From contig JAFTPF010000045.1 in assembly GCA_017463445.1 (NCBI GenBank), forward strand, positions 1 through 46,429: DNA of 46,429 bases, read 5' to 3'. The first letter of the stretch is position 1; the number at the start of each line of letters is the position of its first letter. A program made the translations under genes and the position numbers. A model generated the notes under the pieces. That model was not told the DNA's origin. It made no database searches and saw nothing but the letters and a program-made list of their open reading frames with translations. Of this stretch, positions 1 through 8,331 are shown one piece after another. The DNA comes from Clostridia bacterium (GTDB taxonomy: Bacteria > Bacillota > Clostridia > Oscillospirales > CAG-272).

Positions 1-19
1 GAGTTTCGTATACGTTCAT
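1..19 (-). CDS. Start of a further purine-operon gene (partial)
   Basis: Only six codons (MNVYET) remain before the window edge. The ATG at 19-17 follows a GGAG-type ribosome binding site that overlaps the end of purN, so it is probably translated with the pur operon. The beginning resembles what I recall of small IMP cyclohydrolase-like proteins in Clostridia, but six residues cannot identify it. Confidence 0.35.
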
Positions 20-21
20 AT

Positions 22-654
22 TTAATTCTCCTTAATGATAACAGTGCGACCTTCTACTGAAATTCTACCCTGACAGAACAGAGAAACCGCACGAGGCAAG
101 GCGATCCATTCCCCCTGCTCCATAATTCGCTTCTGCAAGGTCTCGGGGGTATCGTCAGACAGCACGGGAACAGGCTCCTGGGCGATGATGGGACCGCCGT
201 CACACTCTTCGGTTACAAAGTGAACGGTGGCACCAGATACCTTTACACCATACTTCAGTGCCTCTTCGTGGACACGCAGACCGTAGTAGCCCTTGCCGCA
301 AAAGCTGGGGATCAGAGCAGGATGCACGTTCATAATAGCGTTGGGATAGGCTTCGATAAGCTCTTCCGTGAAAATAGTCATACAGCCGGCAAGCACCACC
401 AAATCGATGTTCAGCTCACGGAGCTTGTTCACCAGCGTGACAGTCATAGTATGAACGGAGTCAAATTCTTTTCTGGGAATCACATATCCGGGAATCCCGG
501 CATTTTTCGCCCGTTCCAGAGCGTAAGCTCCTTTTTTGGTGGAAATCACGGCAGTAATCTTGCCGCCGCCAAGCTCGCCTCGGCTCTCGGCATCGATCAA
601 TGCCTGTAGGTTGGTTCCGCCGCCGGACACCAATACAGCGATATTGGTAGCCAT
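22..654 (-). CDS. purN: Phosphoribosylglycinamide formyltransferase PurN
   Basis: Transfers a formyl group from 10-formyltetrahydrofolate to GAR, the third step of purine synthesis, in the cytoplasm. The 210-aa protein has the usual length. It starts with the glycine-rich phosphate loop (VLVSGGGTNLQALI) and carries the catalytic stretch MNVHPALIPSF with Asn and His, followed by GATVHFV and a conserved acidic EECDGGPII segment holding the catalytic Asp. Its ATG overlaps the purM stop by one base, which points to coupled translation. It is complete and is the last full gene of the operon inside the window. Confidence 0.97.
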   Translation of the reverse strand: MATNIAVLVSGGGTNLQALIDAESRGELGGGKITAVISTKKGAYALERAKNAGIPGYVIPRKEFDSVHTMTVTLVNKLRELNIDLVVLAGCMTIFTEELIEAYPNAIMNVHPALIPSFCGKGYYGLRVHEEALKYGVKVSGATVHFVTEECDGGPIIAQEPVPVLSDDTPETLQKRIMEQGEWIALPRAVSLFCQGRISVEGRTVIIKEN

Positions 655-1706
655 TACAGAACCACCTTTTCTTCGCCACCGGCAACGATCTCACCGATGA
701 CGTAAGCGTCCTCACCGTGTGCACGGAGGATTTCCAGTGCAGTGTCAACCTGCTCTGCAGGCACTACCACACTCATACCAACGCCCATATTGTAGGTGTT
801 GAACATATCGCGCTCGGGGATGTTGCCCTCCTTGGCGATCAGATCGAAGATGGGAAGCACCTTCACAGCGGACTTGTCGATCTTCGCGCACAGACCGTCG
901 GGAATACTTCTCGGGATGTTCTCGTAAAAGCCGCCGCCGGTGATGTGGGAAATGCCCTTCACGTCCACCTTTTCCAGCAGTGCCAGCACCGACTTCACAT
1001 AGATACGAGTGGGCACCAGCAGAGCCTCGGCAACGCTCTTTCCACCCAGCTCCTTACGGGGAACGTAGAGGCTGGGAGGATTGTTGTCAATGTTAAATAC
1101 CTTCCGACAGAGGGAGAAGCCGTTGGAGTGAATACCGGTGGACGCCAGGGCGATGACCACGTCGCCTGCCGCCATTCTCTCTTTGTCGATAATCTTTTTC
1201 TTATCTACGATACCCACGGCAAAGCCGGCAAGGTCGTAGTCCTCCACGGGCATAAGACCGGGGTGCTCGGCAGTCTCACCGCCGATGAGCGCCGCCCCCG
1301 ACTGTACACAGCCCTCGGCAACGCCGCCCACGATCTCGGCGATCTTTTCGGGAACATTCTTGCCGCACGCGATGTAATCCAGAAAGAAAAGGGGCTTTGC
1401 ACCCACGCAAATGATATCGTTCACGCACATGGCAACGGCGTCGATGCCGATGGTATCGTGCTTGTCCATGAGGATCGCCAGCTTGACTTTGGTGCCGCAG
1501 CCGTCGGTTCCCGAGACCAGAACAGGTTCTTCCATGCCTGCAACAGGCAGACCGAAGCAGCCGCCGAAGCCGCCCACGTCGTCGAGGCAGCCCTCGTTTT
1601 TGGTGCGGGCAACGTGCTTCTTCATCAGCTCCACCGCACGGTAGCCGGCGGTGATGTCCACGCCCGCAGCGGCGTAGCTTGCGGACTGCGAATTCTTGTG
1701 ATCCAT
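654..1706 (-). CDS. purM: Phosphoribosylformylglycinamidine cyclo-ligase PurM (AIR synthetase)
   Basis: Closes FGAM to aminoimidazole ribonucleotide using ATP, step five of purine synthesis. The 350-aa protein is full length for the family. Visible family signatures are the N-terminal [16 protein letters not shown] segment, the SGTDGCGTK loop, [20 protein letters not shown], the GGETAE nucleotide-binding motif and [13 protein letters not shown] near the middle. The start is preceded by an AAAGGAG-type site. It overlaps purN by one base downstream, while a 200-bp gap holding a REP-like inverted repeat separates it from purF. Confidence 0.97.
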   Translation of the reverse strand: MDHKNSQSASYAAAGVDITAGYRAVELMKKHVARTKNEGCLDDVGGFGGCFGLPVAGMEEPVLVSGTDGCGTKVKLAILMDKHDTIGIDAVAMCVNDIICVGAKPLFFLDYIACGKNVPEKIAEIVGGVAEGCVQSGAALIGGETAEHPGLMPVEDYDLAGFAVGIVDKKKIIDKERMAAGDVVIALASTGIHSNGFSLCRKVFNIDNNPPSLYVPRKELGGKSVAEALLVPTRIYVKSVLALLEKVDVKGISHITGGGFYENIPRSIPDGLCAKIDKSAVKVLPIFDLIAKEGNIPERDMFNTYNMGVGMSVVVPAEQVDTALEILRAHGEDAYVIGEIVAGGEEKVVL

Positions 1707-1790
1707 GATTTTGCTCCTTTGTCAGAAGTATTTTATAGAAATGTGTCTTTAGTTACGAATGGGAAATGGGACGGTAAAGAGTATAATTCT

Positions 1791-1875
1791 CGTAGGGGCG
1801 CGCAATGCGCGTCCGCACCCAAAGGGAGTTTGCTAACGCAATTGATTGACTCGGACGCGCAATGCGCGCCCCTAC
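1791..1875. repeat. REP-like inverted repeat pair in the purF-purM gap
   Basis: Two 24-25-base arms (1791-1815 and 1852-1875) run in opposite directions around a 36-base spacer. Each arm reads GTAGGGGCGCGC, then AATG or ATTG, then CGCGTCCG, and each arm is itself palindromic. A third copy lies at 46401-46425. The doublet resembles REP/BIME elements. It lies inside a transcribed operon and could fold into a long hairpin in the mRNA. Confidence 0.8.
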
Positions 1876-1906
1876 AACCGAATTGATTCTCAATTTTGTA
1901 ATTCCC

Positions 1907-3328
1907 TTACTCTTTTCCGTTCCAGCAGTAGGTGCAGACCTTGTCCTTGTCGATGCCGATGGCCTCCAGCGCACCTTCCAACGACTGATATTCCAGCGAG
2001 TCGAAGCCAAACTTCTCGCAGATCTTCTGGAGCAGGCACCGTCCCCGCTCGGTATGGCAGTCGGCGTACTCATCTAGATGACGCTGTCCCTCGTCGCCCT
2101 CCAGCTCCTGCACCGTCTGACGGGCGAGTAGCTCCATCTCGGAGCGGCTGGAGGAGAAGTTCAGGTACTTGCACCCATACATGATAGGGGGACAAGCAGA
2201 ACGCATATGCACTTCCTTGGCACCGCAGGCGTAGAGGAAGTCCACCGTCTCACGGAGCTGGGTGCCCCGAACGATGGAGTCGTCCACGAAGAGCAGACGC
2301 TTGCCATCGATCAGCTCGGGCACGGGGATCTGCTTCATCTTGGCAACGTGATTGCGCATATTCTGGGTAGTCGGCATAAAGGATCTTGCCCAGGTGGGGG
2401 TGTACTTGATCAGCGGACGGGCGAAGGGCATACGGCTCTCGTTGGCGTAACCAATGGCGTGGGGAATGCCCGAATCGGGAACTCCTGCCACGCAGTCCAC
2501 TTCGGGGCGCACACCGCGATTTGCCTCGTCCCGCGCCATGATCCCGCCGTTGCGATAGCGCATCATTTCCACGTTGACGCCCTCGTAATTAGAGTTGGGA
2601 TAGCCGTAGTAGGTCCAGAGGAAGGCGCAGATTCTCATCTCCTTACCGGGAGGCGAGAGCTGCTCCACTCCCTCGGGCGTGATCTTCACGATCTCGGCAG
2701 GACCCAGCTCGTAATGATCGTCATAGCCCAGCTTGTGATAGGTAAAGGACTCAAAGGCAACGCAACAGCCCTCGCCGTTCTTACCCACGATCACGGGAAG
2801 TCTTCCCAAACGGTCACGGGCGGCGATCAGGCAATCCTTCTGCAGGATCAGGATGGTCGCCGAGCCCTCGATTTCTTCCTGCGCATGGCGGATGCCCTCT
2901 GCCAGCGTGTCCTTTTGGTTAATAAGCGCCGCCACCAACTCGGTCTCGTTGACCTTGCCCGAGGACATTGCCATAAACTGATGCCCGTGATCCGAGAAAT
3001 ACTTCTCGATCAGCGCGTCGGCGTTGCGCACGATGCCTACGGTGGCAAGGGCGTACAGTCCCAGATGGGAGCGCACCAGAAGCGGTTGGGGGTCGGAGTC
3101 ACTGATGCAACCGATACCGCTGCATCCGCAAAAATCTTCTATATCCTTCTCGAATTTGGTTCGGAAGGGAGTGTTTTCAATACTGTGGATGGAACGTTGA
3201 AAGCCAATCTTATCATCGTAGACGATCATACCGCCGCGGCGGGTGCCGAGGTGGGAATGGTAGTCCGCGCCGAAGAAGATGTCGAGCACGACATCTCTTT
3301 TGGAGATGGCTCCGAAAAATCCTCCCAT
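1907..3328 (-). CDS. purF: Amidophosphoribosyltransferase PurF, variant without the N-terminal Cys nucleophile
   Basis: PurF makes phosphoribosylamine from PRPP, the committed step of purine synthesis. The 473-aa protein has a class II glutamine amidotransferase fold (residues 1 to about 230) and a C-terminal phosphoribosyltransferase domain with the PRPP loop LLFVDDSIVRGTQLRE. Cysteines that would hold a 4Fe-4S cluster are present (RICAFLW, SACPPIMYGC, C-terminal CTYC). The protein begins MGGFFG where standard PurF begins MCG, so the catalytic Cys is Gly. I recall this MGGFFG form in Bacteroidetes and Clostridia; it may use ammonia. The start has an AAGGAGGATACC binding site. It lies between purC and purM and is the only purF seen here. 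Confidence 0.9.
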   Translation of the reverse strand: MGGFFGAISKRDVVLDIFFGADYHSHLGTRRGGMIVYDDKIGFQRSIHSIENTPFRTKFEKDIEDFCGCSGIGCISDSDPQPLLVRSHLGLYALATVGIVRNADALIEKYFSDHGHQFMAMSSGKVNETELVAALINQKDTLAEGIRHAQEEIEGSATILILQKDCLIAARDRLGRLPVIVGKNGEGCCVAFESFTYHKLGYDDHYELGPAEIVKITPEGVEQLSPPGKEMRICAFLWTYYGYPNSNYEGVNVEMMRYRNGGIMARDEANRGVRPEVDCVAGVPDSGIPHAIGYANESRMPFARPLIKYTPTWARSFMPTTQNMRNHVAKMKQIPVPELIDGKRLLFVDDSIVRGTQLRETVDFLYACGAKEVHMRSACPPIMYGCKYLNFSSSRSEMELLARQTVQELEGDEGQRHLDEYADCHTERGRCLLQKICEKFGFDSLEYQSLEGALEAIGIDKDKVCTYCWNGKE

Positions 3329-3419
3329 ATGGTATCCTCCTTGGAGATAACTCTCCGGGTCTGTGCTAAAAATCAGGGGGCTTATCCGTTTGATAAATAA
3401 AGCCTATTCCACGACCTCA

Positions 3420-3442
3420 GGGGCGGTAGAACATACCGCCCC
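3420..3442 (-). other. Hairpin between purC and purF
   Basis: GGGGCGGT (3420-3427) pairs with ACCGCCCC (3435-3442) across a 7-base loop. There is no U-run in the direction of transcription, so it is more likely an mRNA-stability or pausing hairpin than a terminator. Confidence 0.6.
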
Positions 3443-3455
3443 TTGGGAAGTTTGT

Positions 3456-4142
3456 TTATGCGAAAAAGAGCTTGTTCAGAGTCAGGGGATCGACGTACTC
3501 GCCGTCCTTGTAAACACGCATGTTACCGGAAGCGATCTCGTCGATGAGCATCACGTTGCCATCGGCGTCGTAGCCGAACTCGAACTTGATGTCGTACAGA
3601 TCCAGACCCTTTTCCTTCAGGTCGTCGGCAACGATCTTGGTGATCGCCTGGGTCATCGCCTTCAGAGAGTCGTACTGCTCGGCGGTCATGACGCCCAGAT
3701 CAACAAGACCGTCCTTGGTCACCAGCGGATCGCCCTTTTCGTCGTTCTTGAAGGTGGTCTCCACGTATGCGGGCAGATCCTGACCAAGCGTGCAATAGTC
3801 GGAGTAACGGCGGTAGAAGGAGCCGACCGCCTTGTAACGGCAGATGACCTCCAGCCCCTTACCGAATACCTTACCGGGCAGAACCTCCATAGTGGTGTTC
3901 GCCAGATCGGCGGAAACGTAGTGGGTCAGAATGCCTGCCGCGTTGATCTTCTCGAAGAAGTAGATGGACATCCGCAGGTTCACGTCGCCCACGCCCTCAA
4001 TGGTGAGGCCGACCGAGTTTTCGCCGGGATCGAAGACACCGTCCTTGCCGGTGCAGTCATCCTTGAATTTCAGTTCGTAGTTACCGTTGTCCAGTGCATA
4101 TACATTTTTGGTCTTGCCGGTGTAAACGAGTTTCTTTTCCAT
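3456..4142 (-). CDS. purC: SAICAR synthetase PurC
   Basis: Joins CAIR to aspartate with ATP. The ATG at 4142 ([15 protein letters not shown]) is chosen because AAGGAGAT lies just upstream; an in-frame extension to 4232 would run into the end of purE and lacks a site. The 228-aa product is normal for bacterial PurC. Motifs include the N-terminal GKTKNVY phosphate-binding segment, [38 protein letters not shown] and the metal-binding [23 protein letters not shown], all typical. It follows purE by 40 bases in the operon. Confidence 0.96.
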   Translation of the reverse strand: MEKKLVYTGKTKNVYALDNGNYELKFKDDCTGKDGVFDPGENSVGLTIEGVGDVNLRMSIYFFEKINAAGILTHYVSADLANTTMEVLPGKVFGKGLEVICRYKAVGSFYRRYSDYCTLGQDLPAYVETTFKNDEKGDPLVTKDGLVDLGVMTAEQYDSLKAMTQAITKIVADDLKEKGLDLYDIKFEFGYDADGNVMLIDEIASGNMRVYKDGEYVDPLTLNKLFFA

Positions 4143-4182
4143 GATCGTTGATCTCCTTTTATTAAAGCAGAAATTTATAAAA

Positions 4183-4671
4183 TTACAGTTTTTCCATAAC
4201 GGAGGCGTCCTTTTCCAGAACCACCTTGGCATCGCTGATTCGCTTAGCGTCCAGCTTTGCGGCGATCTCGGTATCGGATACCGCCAGAATTTGTGCCGCC
4301 AGCAGAGCGGCGTTGGCGCCGCCGTTCACGGCGACGGTCGCCACGGGGATACCGGTGGGCATCTGCACGGTGGCAAGCAGTGCGTCCAGACCGTCCATCA
4401 TACCGCCCTTGCAGGGAATGCCGATGACCGGCAGAGTGGTATTGGCGGCGATGGCACCTGCTAGGTGCGCTGCCATCCCTGCGGCGCAGATCAGCGCGCC
4501 AAAGCCGTTCGCTCTCGCGTTGACGGCGAAATCGCGTGCCTCCACGGGGGTACGGTGTGCCGAATAGATGTGTACTTCAAAGGGGATCTCCAAAGCCTTC
4601 AGCATATCGGTTGCTTTTTTGATGATGGGCAGATCGCTGTCGCTCCCCATGATAATCCCGATTTTCTTCAT
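4183..4671 (-). CDS. purE: N5-carboxyaminoimidazole ribonucleotide mutase PurE
   Basis: Converts N5-CAIR to CAIR. The ATG at 4671 follows GGAGGATACT and gives 162 aa, the usual PurE size. The signature [11 protein letters not shown], the catalytic His in SAHRTP and the [16 protein letters not shown] and GIPCKGG motifs are all present. It is the first gene of the operon and lies about 70 bases downstream of the ZTP riboswitch aptamer, as in many Clostridia. Confidence 0.96.
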   Translation of the reverse strand: MKKIGIIMGSDSDLPIIKKATDMLKALEIPFEVHIYSAHRTPVEARDFAVNARANGFGALICAAGMAAHLAGAIAANTTLPVIGIPCKGGMMDGLDALLATVQMPTGIPVATVAVNGGANAALLAAQILAVSDTEIAAKLDAKRISDAKVVLEKDASVMEKL

Positions 4672-4741
4672 AGTATCCTCCGAAATTTGCATAGTTTATG
4701 CCAAAAAACAGCAAAAGACAGTCCTGTACCGTAAAAAGTAA

Positions 4742-4818
4742 AGGGCTGCCCAGACGGTCGGCATTGATTTTTCCTTGCTCCCATGCGGTACTCCGCTGAT
4801 CCGTCAGTCACAAGAAAA
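4742..4818 (-). promoter_or_regulatory. ZTP/ZMP riboswitch (pfl motif) upstream of purE
   Basis: Read on the minus strand, the leader contains the conserved blocks of the pfl RNA in order: GUGACUGACGGA, ACCGCAUGGGAGC and CCGUCUGGGCA. This aptamer senses ZTP/ZMP, which build up when 10-formyltetrahydrofolate is short, and it commonly controls purine and folate genes in Firmicutes. It sits between the promoter at 4899-4927 and purE. A U-rich stretch follows the last block, but I could not define a clean terminator stem by eye. Confidence 0.92.
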
Positions 4819-4898
4819 CACGATGTTCATTTTCCTGCGGGGCATATTCGTCCCGACATATCCCGCCCGAGAAATCGGTGCAGGAACAATACGCGTTT

Positions 4899-4927
4899 AT
4901 TATACCATACCCCCAAAAACTTGTCAA
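4899..4927 (-). promoter_or_regulatory. Sigma-A promoter of the pur operon
   Basis: Perfect consensus on the minus strand: TTGACA (4927-4922), 17-base spacer, TATAAT (4904-4899). Transcription would begin near 4892, about 220 bases before purE, leaving room for the riboswitch. Confidence 0.93.
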
Positions 4928-5018
4928 TAGTTTTTCTTCGAAAATCCACGAAACAAGTCACAAATCGGAGCGCGAAAATCGGCGAGTAAGTCGGACAAAA
5001 TCACTATAGCCGCCCGAT

Positions 5019-5381
5019 TCAGATCGAGCGGCTATGATCACGCCAGACGGCGCGGCGGTGATTGAGATATTGATCGACCAGCTCCTGCGTATACAGCTCA
5101 TCCGACTCCAAAGGATATTTGTTAAAAAGATCGGCAAGAAATTCATAATCACTCAATCTTCTGGGATCGTGTCGAACTCCTTCTGTTCCGTCGCGGTCGT
5201 TTACCCAATACTCCAGCGTTTCGTCGTATAATCGCCGATAATCTGCAATCTCCCAAAGCTCCGGATGGGCGCGTAAGTATAGAAAGACGTGCCTGACGAA
5301 ATATCGCGATGAATAGGTCACATCTCCTATATATTCCTCTACCGATTTTTCTGTGATATAAACGTCAAGCTTTTCACTCAT
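5019..5381 (-). CDS. Hypothetical protein, 120 aa
   Basis: I do not recognise a family. The acidic, soluble protein is rich in Tyr, Asp and Glu and has no signal peptide or membrane segment. The ATG at 5381 has an AGGAG site 8 bases upstream, and a consensus promoter lies at 5410-5438, so expression is credible. It reads away from the small ribbon-helix-helix gene at 5524. No function is proposed. Confidence 0.75.
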   Translation of the reverse strand: MSEKLDVYITEKSVEEYIGDVTYSSRYFVRHVFLYLRAHPELWEIADYRRLYDETLEYWVNDRDGTEGVRHDPRRLSDYEFLADLFNKYPLESDELYTQELVDQYLNHRRAVWRDHSRSI

Positions 5382-5409
5382 AATTCACTGCTCCTGATTA
5401 TTTTTCTAT

Positions 5410-5438
5410 ATTATAACACGCATTTATCAATTGTTCAA
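5410..5438 (-). promoter_or_regulatory. Sigma-A promoter of the 120-aa gene
   Basis: TTGAAC (5438-5433), 17-base spacer, TATAAT (5415-5410) on the minus strand, ending about 30 bases before the start codon at 5381. Confidence 0.8.
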
Positions 5439-5523
5439 GTGTTCTGCACTTATTTTTGAGTGCAAAAGTGTGGTGTTTATTTTTGTGTGAAAATGGTGTA
5501 AAATAATATCGAGGTGATGTGTA

Positions 5524-5673
5524 ATGTTCAAAGTAAAGAAGCCCGATAATGTCAATAAGACATTTAGAATGCCACTTGAGCTTGTCAAGAAGCTGGAAGT
5601 TCTTGCGCAAGAAAAAGACGTTTCACTCAATAATTTAGTTATTCAATGTTGTGAATATGCACTTGAAACATAG
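5524..5673 (+). CDS. Small ribbon-helix-helix (Arc-like) protein, 49 aa
   Basis: This short gene starts at ATG 5524 after a GAGGTGAT site. The product begins MFKVKKPDNVNKTFRMP, then VKKLEVLAQEKDVSLNNLV and QCCEYALE. The pattern is a beta strand (NKTFRMP), a helix, a turn and a second helix ending in CCEYAL, the classic Arc/CopG/HicB-type DNA-binding dimer. It probably represses its own or a neighbouring promoter. No toxin partner is adjacent: the next gene is the MATE exporter and the gene behind it is divergent. A 17-bp stem terminator follows at once, so it is monocistronic. Confidence 0.8.
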   Translation: MFKVKKPDNVNKTFRMPLELVKKLEVLAQEKDVSLNNLVIQCCEYALET

Positions 5674-5708
5674 ATATCGAGGAAGATGATAAATCAAATA
5701 ATCCTCGC

Positions 5709-5748
5709 AAATAATAGCGCTGTCTTGATTTAAGACGGCGCTATTATT
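5709..5748. terminator. Bidirectional stem-loop terminator after the RHH gene
   Basis: A 17-pair stem (AATAATAGCGC/T/GTCTT against AAGAC/G/GCGCTATTATT) closes a 5-base loop at 5727-5731. A-rich and T-rich flanks allow termination on both strands. Confidence 0.88.
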
Positions 5749-5807
5749 TATTGCACCGCACGACGAAACAAAACGCTCCGCCGTTTTTTGGTGCTAACCG
5801 TTCGATA

Positions 5808-5836
5808 CCGTCTTCGACGGCGGCGGGAGCAAGCAC
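5808..5836. repeat. REP-like repeat, GGGCGGG-GCTTGCTCC type
   Basis: An imperfect palindrome, GGCGGGAGCAAGCACCCGCC followed by CTACGG, in the gap before the MATE gene. It resembles a second copy at 44781-44816 and shares the GTAGGG(G)C edge with the repeats at 1791 and 46401. Confidence 0.6.
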
Positions 5837-5907
5837 CCGCCCTACGGTATGTGGTGTGCGAACAAAATGCGCCAACCGTCGCCTTGGTGCAAAAGCTCCG
5901 AAAGGAC

Positions 5908-5936
5908 TTGCAAAATTCGCCGATCCGTGCTATAAT
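5908..5936 (+). promoter_or_regulatory. Sigma-A promoter of the MATE gene
   Basis: TTGCAA (5908-5913), 17-base spacer, TATAAT (5931-5936). It places the transcript start near 5943, which rules out the ATGs upstream and at 5935 as starts for the exporter. Confidence 0.85.
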
Positions 5937-5973
5937 GAAAGGCACAATTCCCCATTTTCCGAGGTTACATACC

Positions 5974-7350
5974 GTGCAAGAGAAAAAACTGTCCAAAAAC
6001 TTCACCCGCGGAAGCATCCCGAAACAGCTTTTCTGGTTTATGCTTCCCTTTATGGCGTCCAACGCCCTGCAAGTGCTGTACAGCACCGTAGATATGATCA
6101 TCGTCGGCAAGTATGTAGGCACACCCGGTCTGTCTGCCGTTTCCCAGAGCAGTCTCATCGTCAATTTCGCCACCATGGTCTGCCTGGGCTTCTCCAACGC
6201 GGGTCAGGTGCTGGTCTCCCAAGCCCTGGGCGCGAGCAAACGGCGGGAGATCAACGACATCATCGGCACCCTGTTCACCATCATCCTCGCTATGGGCGCG
6301 GTCTTTTCGGTAGTCATCATCGCCCTGCAGACGCCGATCATGAAGTTGATGAACATCCCGAAAGCCTCCTACGATATGTCCATAGACTATCTGGTCATCT
6401 GCGGCGCGGGACTGATCTTCACCGCAGGCTACAATATGGTAGCCGCCGTCCTGCGGGGTATGGGCGATTCCAAGCGTCCCTTTCTGTTCATTGGCATCGC
6501 CTCGGTGATCAATCTGGTGCTGGACCTGCTCTTTACCGGTCTGTGGGGCTGGGGCGTGGCAGGTGCCGCATGGGCGACCATCATCGGTCAGGCTGTATCC
6601 TTCCTCTTCTCCCTATGGTATCTCTACCGCCACAAGGAGTCCTTCGGCTTCGATTTTCGTCTGAGGAGCCTCCGTCCGCAAAAGAAATACACGCGAATGA
6701 TCTTCAGCCTCGGCACGCCTATGGCGATCCAGTCGGGCTGTATCAACCTGTCCATGCTCTTCGTCAATTCCATGGTCAACGCCATCGACTCTACCGCGGT
6801 CGCCTCCGCCACCTTCGGCGCGGGCGTGAAGATCGACGACATCATCAACAAGATCTCCCAGGGCATCCAGCACGCGGCGATGCCTATGATCAGCCAGAAC
6901 ATCGCCGCAGGCGAGAACCGCCGCAGCAAGCAGGTGGTGTACTATGCGTGGATCTATGCTGCCGTGCTGACCGTAGTCTTTATGCTAGCGTATATCCTCT
7001 TCGGCAAGGAGCTGTTTATGCTCTTCTCGGACGATCCCGCCGTTCACGAGCTTTCGGGAACCTTTATCTCGGCGATCATGTGGATGTTCCCCGCCTTCAC
7101 CGTCATCCGCGGCACTCACGCCTTCATTCAGGGCATCGGCAACGCCAAGCTGGGGCTGGTGCTTTCTCTGCTGGACGGCGTGGTGCTGCGCATCGGACTC
7201 AGCTGGCTGTTCGGCATCGTCTTTGGCTGGGGCTTCTACGGCTTCGTGCTGGGCTACGGACTCGCCCCCTACGGCTGTTCCATCCCCGGGCTCATCTATT
7301 TCCTGATGGGCAAATGGGAAAAGCGCCGCACGCTGGCGGAGGATATTTAG
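5974..7350 (+). CDS. MATE family multidrug/sodium efflux protein
   Basis: A polytopic inner-membrane exporter of the MATE (NorM/DinF-like) family, likely driven by a sodium or proton gradient. The GTG at 5974 is chosen because the promoter -10 box covers the earlier ATG and a GAGG site lies 9 bases before it; the product is 458 aa, the family norm, starting MQEKKLSKNF. About 12 hydrophobic segments are visible. Family features are the early FWFMLPFMASN segment, VDMIIVGKYVG, and the internal repeat with SGCINLSMLFVNS in the second half. The substrate is unknown. It is monocistronic, with a strong terminator at 7425. Confidence 0.93.
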   Translation: MQEKKLSKNFTRGSIPKQLFWFMLPFMASNALQVLYSTVDMIIVGKYVGTPGLSAVSQSSLIVNFATMVCLGFSNAGQVLVSQALGASKRREINDIIGTLFTIILAMGAVFSVVIIALQTPIMKLMNIPKASYDMSIDYLVICGAGLIFTAGYNMVAAVLRGMGDSKRPFLFIGIASVINLVLDLLFTGLWGWGVAGAAWATIIGQAVSFLFSLWYLYRHKESFGFDFRLRSLRPQKKYTRMIFSLGTPMAIQSGCINLSMLFVNSMVNAIDSTAVASATFGAGVKIDDIINKISQGIQHAAMPMISQNIAAGENRRSKQVVYYAWIYAAVLTVVFMLAYILFGKELFMLFSDDPAVHELSGTFISAIMWMFPAFTVIRGTHAFIQGIGNAKLGLVLSLLDGVVLRIGLSWLFGIVFGWGFYGFVLGYGLAPYGCSIPGLIYFLMGKWEKRRTLAEDI

Positions 7351-7424
7351 GCGGTCGGTAAACAAAGCCGCACGCGCCCCGGAGAAGAGTCCCCTCGCCC
7401 GAGCCGATGCCCCTCTTTCTCAAT

Positions 7425-7466
7425 AGAAATCCCCCACTGTGACGAGTGTCACAGTGGGGGATTTCT
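7425..7466. terminator. Strong hairpin terminator, 19-bp perfect stem
   Basis: AGAAATCCCCCACTGTGAC (7425-7443) pairs perfectly with 7448-7466 across the loop GAGT. It separates the MATE gene from the converging gene at 7491 and can serve both. Confidence 0.93.
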
Positions 7467-7490
7467 GTTTAATTACCAATCGATATGCTT

Positions 7491-8156
7491 TTAATCATCC
7501 ATTGACACACAAACGACATTTGTTTTGTCAGCACTATATACTGCTACCGTTTTATCATCGATCCATTGGATATGATTCACATCCCAATTATATCTCATTG
7601 ATCGAGGTTCGGTTGTAACGTCGATTCTCTTCCTTTTCAAAAATGTGCGTTTTTTGAAAAAATCTACATAAAACTGTATTTCTTTCATAGACTGCTCGGC
7701 GTATATTTTTGCAACGGTATCGCCGTTACGGCACAGTCCTTTGCTTTCTACATAGAAATCGACTTTGAAGCCGTTGGATTCCAAATTATTCAAATGTTTC
7801 TCAAAAATCGAAAAATCCCATTTTTTAAACTCACATATTTTTTTCAAACTGCTCGTTAGCAATCCAAACAAATACTGTTCTTTCTCTTTCGAAGTCATCG
7901 AAAAGTACTTTATATCAAATAAAACGTCTAATAAAAGCACATGATCAGATTCAATTACCTTTGGTCGAACATATCCTTCGCCACAACACATTATATTGAT
8001 TCTTCGACAATCAAATTTAAATTCTGTGTTCAGTGCTCTCAACATATATTCTGTTAAATAGGCAGATTCGTTCCTAAGAATTCTTCCATAATATCGGTTT
8101 TCGTCGGGCGTATACGCAATGTGTGACAAACAAAAAGTAAAATAGTAAAGCTTCAT
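7491..8156 (-). CDS. Hypothetical protein, 221 aa
   Basis: Not recognised. The start at 8156 (MKLYYFTFCLSHIAY) is chosen because GAGG lies 7 bases upstream; an in-frame extension to 8186 has no such site. The soluble protein has no signal peptide or membrane segment. Its DNA is clearly more AT-rich than the flanking MATE and cotJ genes, which suggests recent acquisition. The C-terminal part (WDVNHIQWIDDKTVAV) looks like beta structure. Size and isolation would fit an immunity-like or accessory protein, but I see no partner gene and propose no function. Confidence 0.72.
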   Translation of the reverse strand: MKLYYFTFCLSHIAYTPDENRYYGRILRNESAYLTEYMLRALNTEFKFDCRRINIMCCGEGYVRPKVIESDHVLLLDVLFDIKYFSMTSKEKEQYLFGLLTSSLKKICEFKKWDFSIFEKHLNNLESNGFKVDFYVESKGLCRNGDTVAKIYAEQSMKEIQFYVDFFKKRTFLKRKRIDVTTEPRSMRYNWDVNHIQWIDDKTVAVYSADKTNVVCVSMDD

Positions 8157-8331
8157 TTCAAATCCTCGTGGTTTTCCCTTCGCCAAAGCAATAGCATCTG
8201 CCTAATTATACCACGCACTCCCGCCGCTTGTCAATCCCCTTCCCTCTCACCGCTCTCCACCGCCCGTCATATACTGACAACGAAAGCTCCATTTGCGCTT
8301 TCAAAAGAGAATGAAAGGTTAGGAACCATAT

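Noticed and set aside
717..1886. Long plus-strand open frame opposite purM
   Set aside because: It is antisense to a clear purM gene and is His/Gly-rich with no homology; the same holds for the long frames opposite purF, nadE, pncB, GH127 and the TIR gene.
5751..7361. A 536-codon open frame parallel to the MATE gene
   Set aside because: It lies in another frame of the exporter, is Arg/His/Gly-rich without family features, and begins inside the terminator; it is a shadow of the real gene.
8200..8331. A sigma-E promoter for cotJ
   Set aside because: TCATATA could be a -35, but the spacing is 16 and the -10 (CATTTGCG) matches poorly, so no promoter is called.
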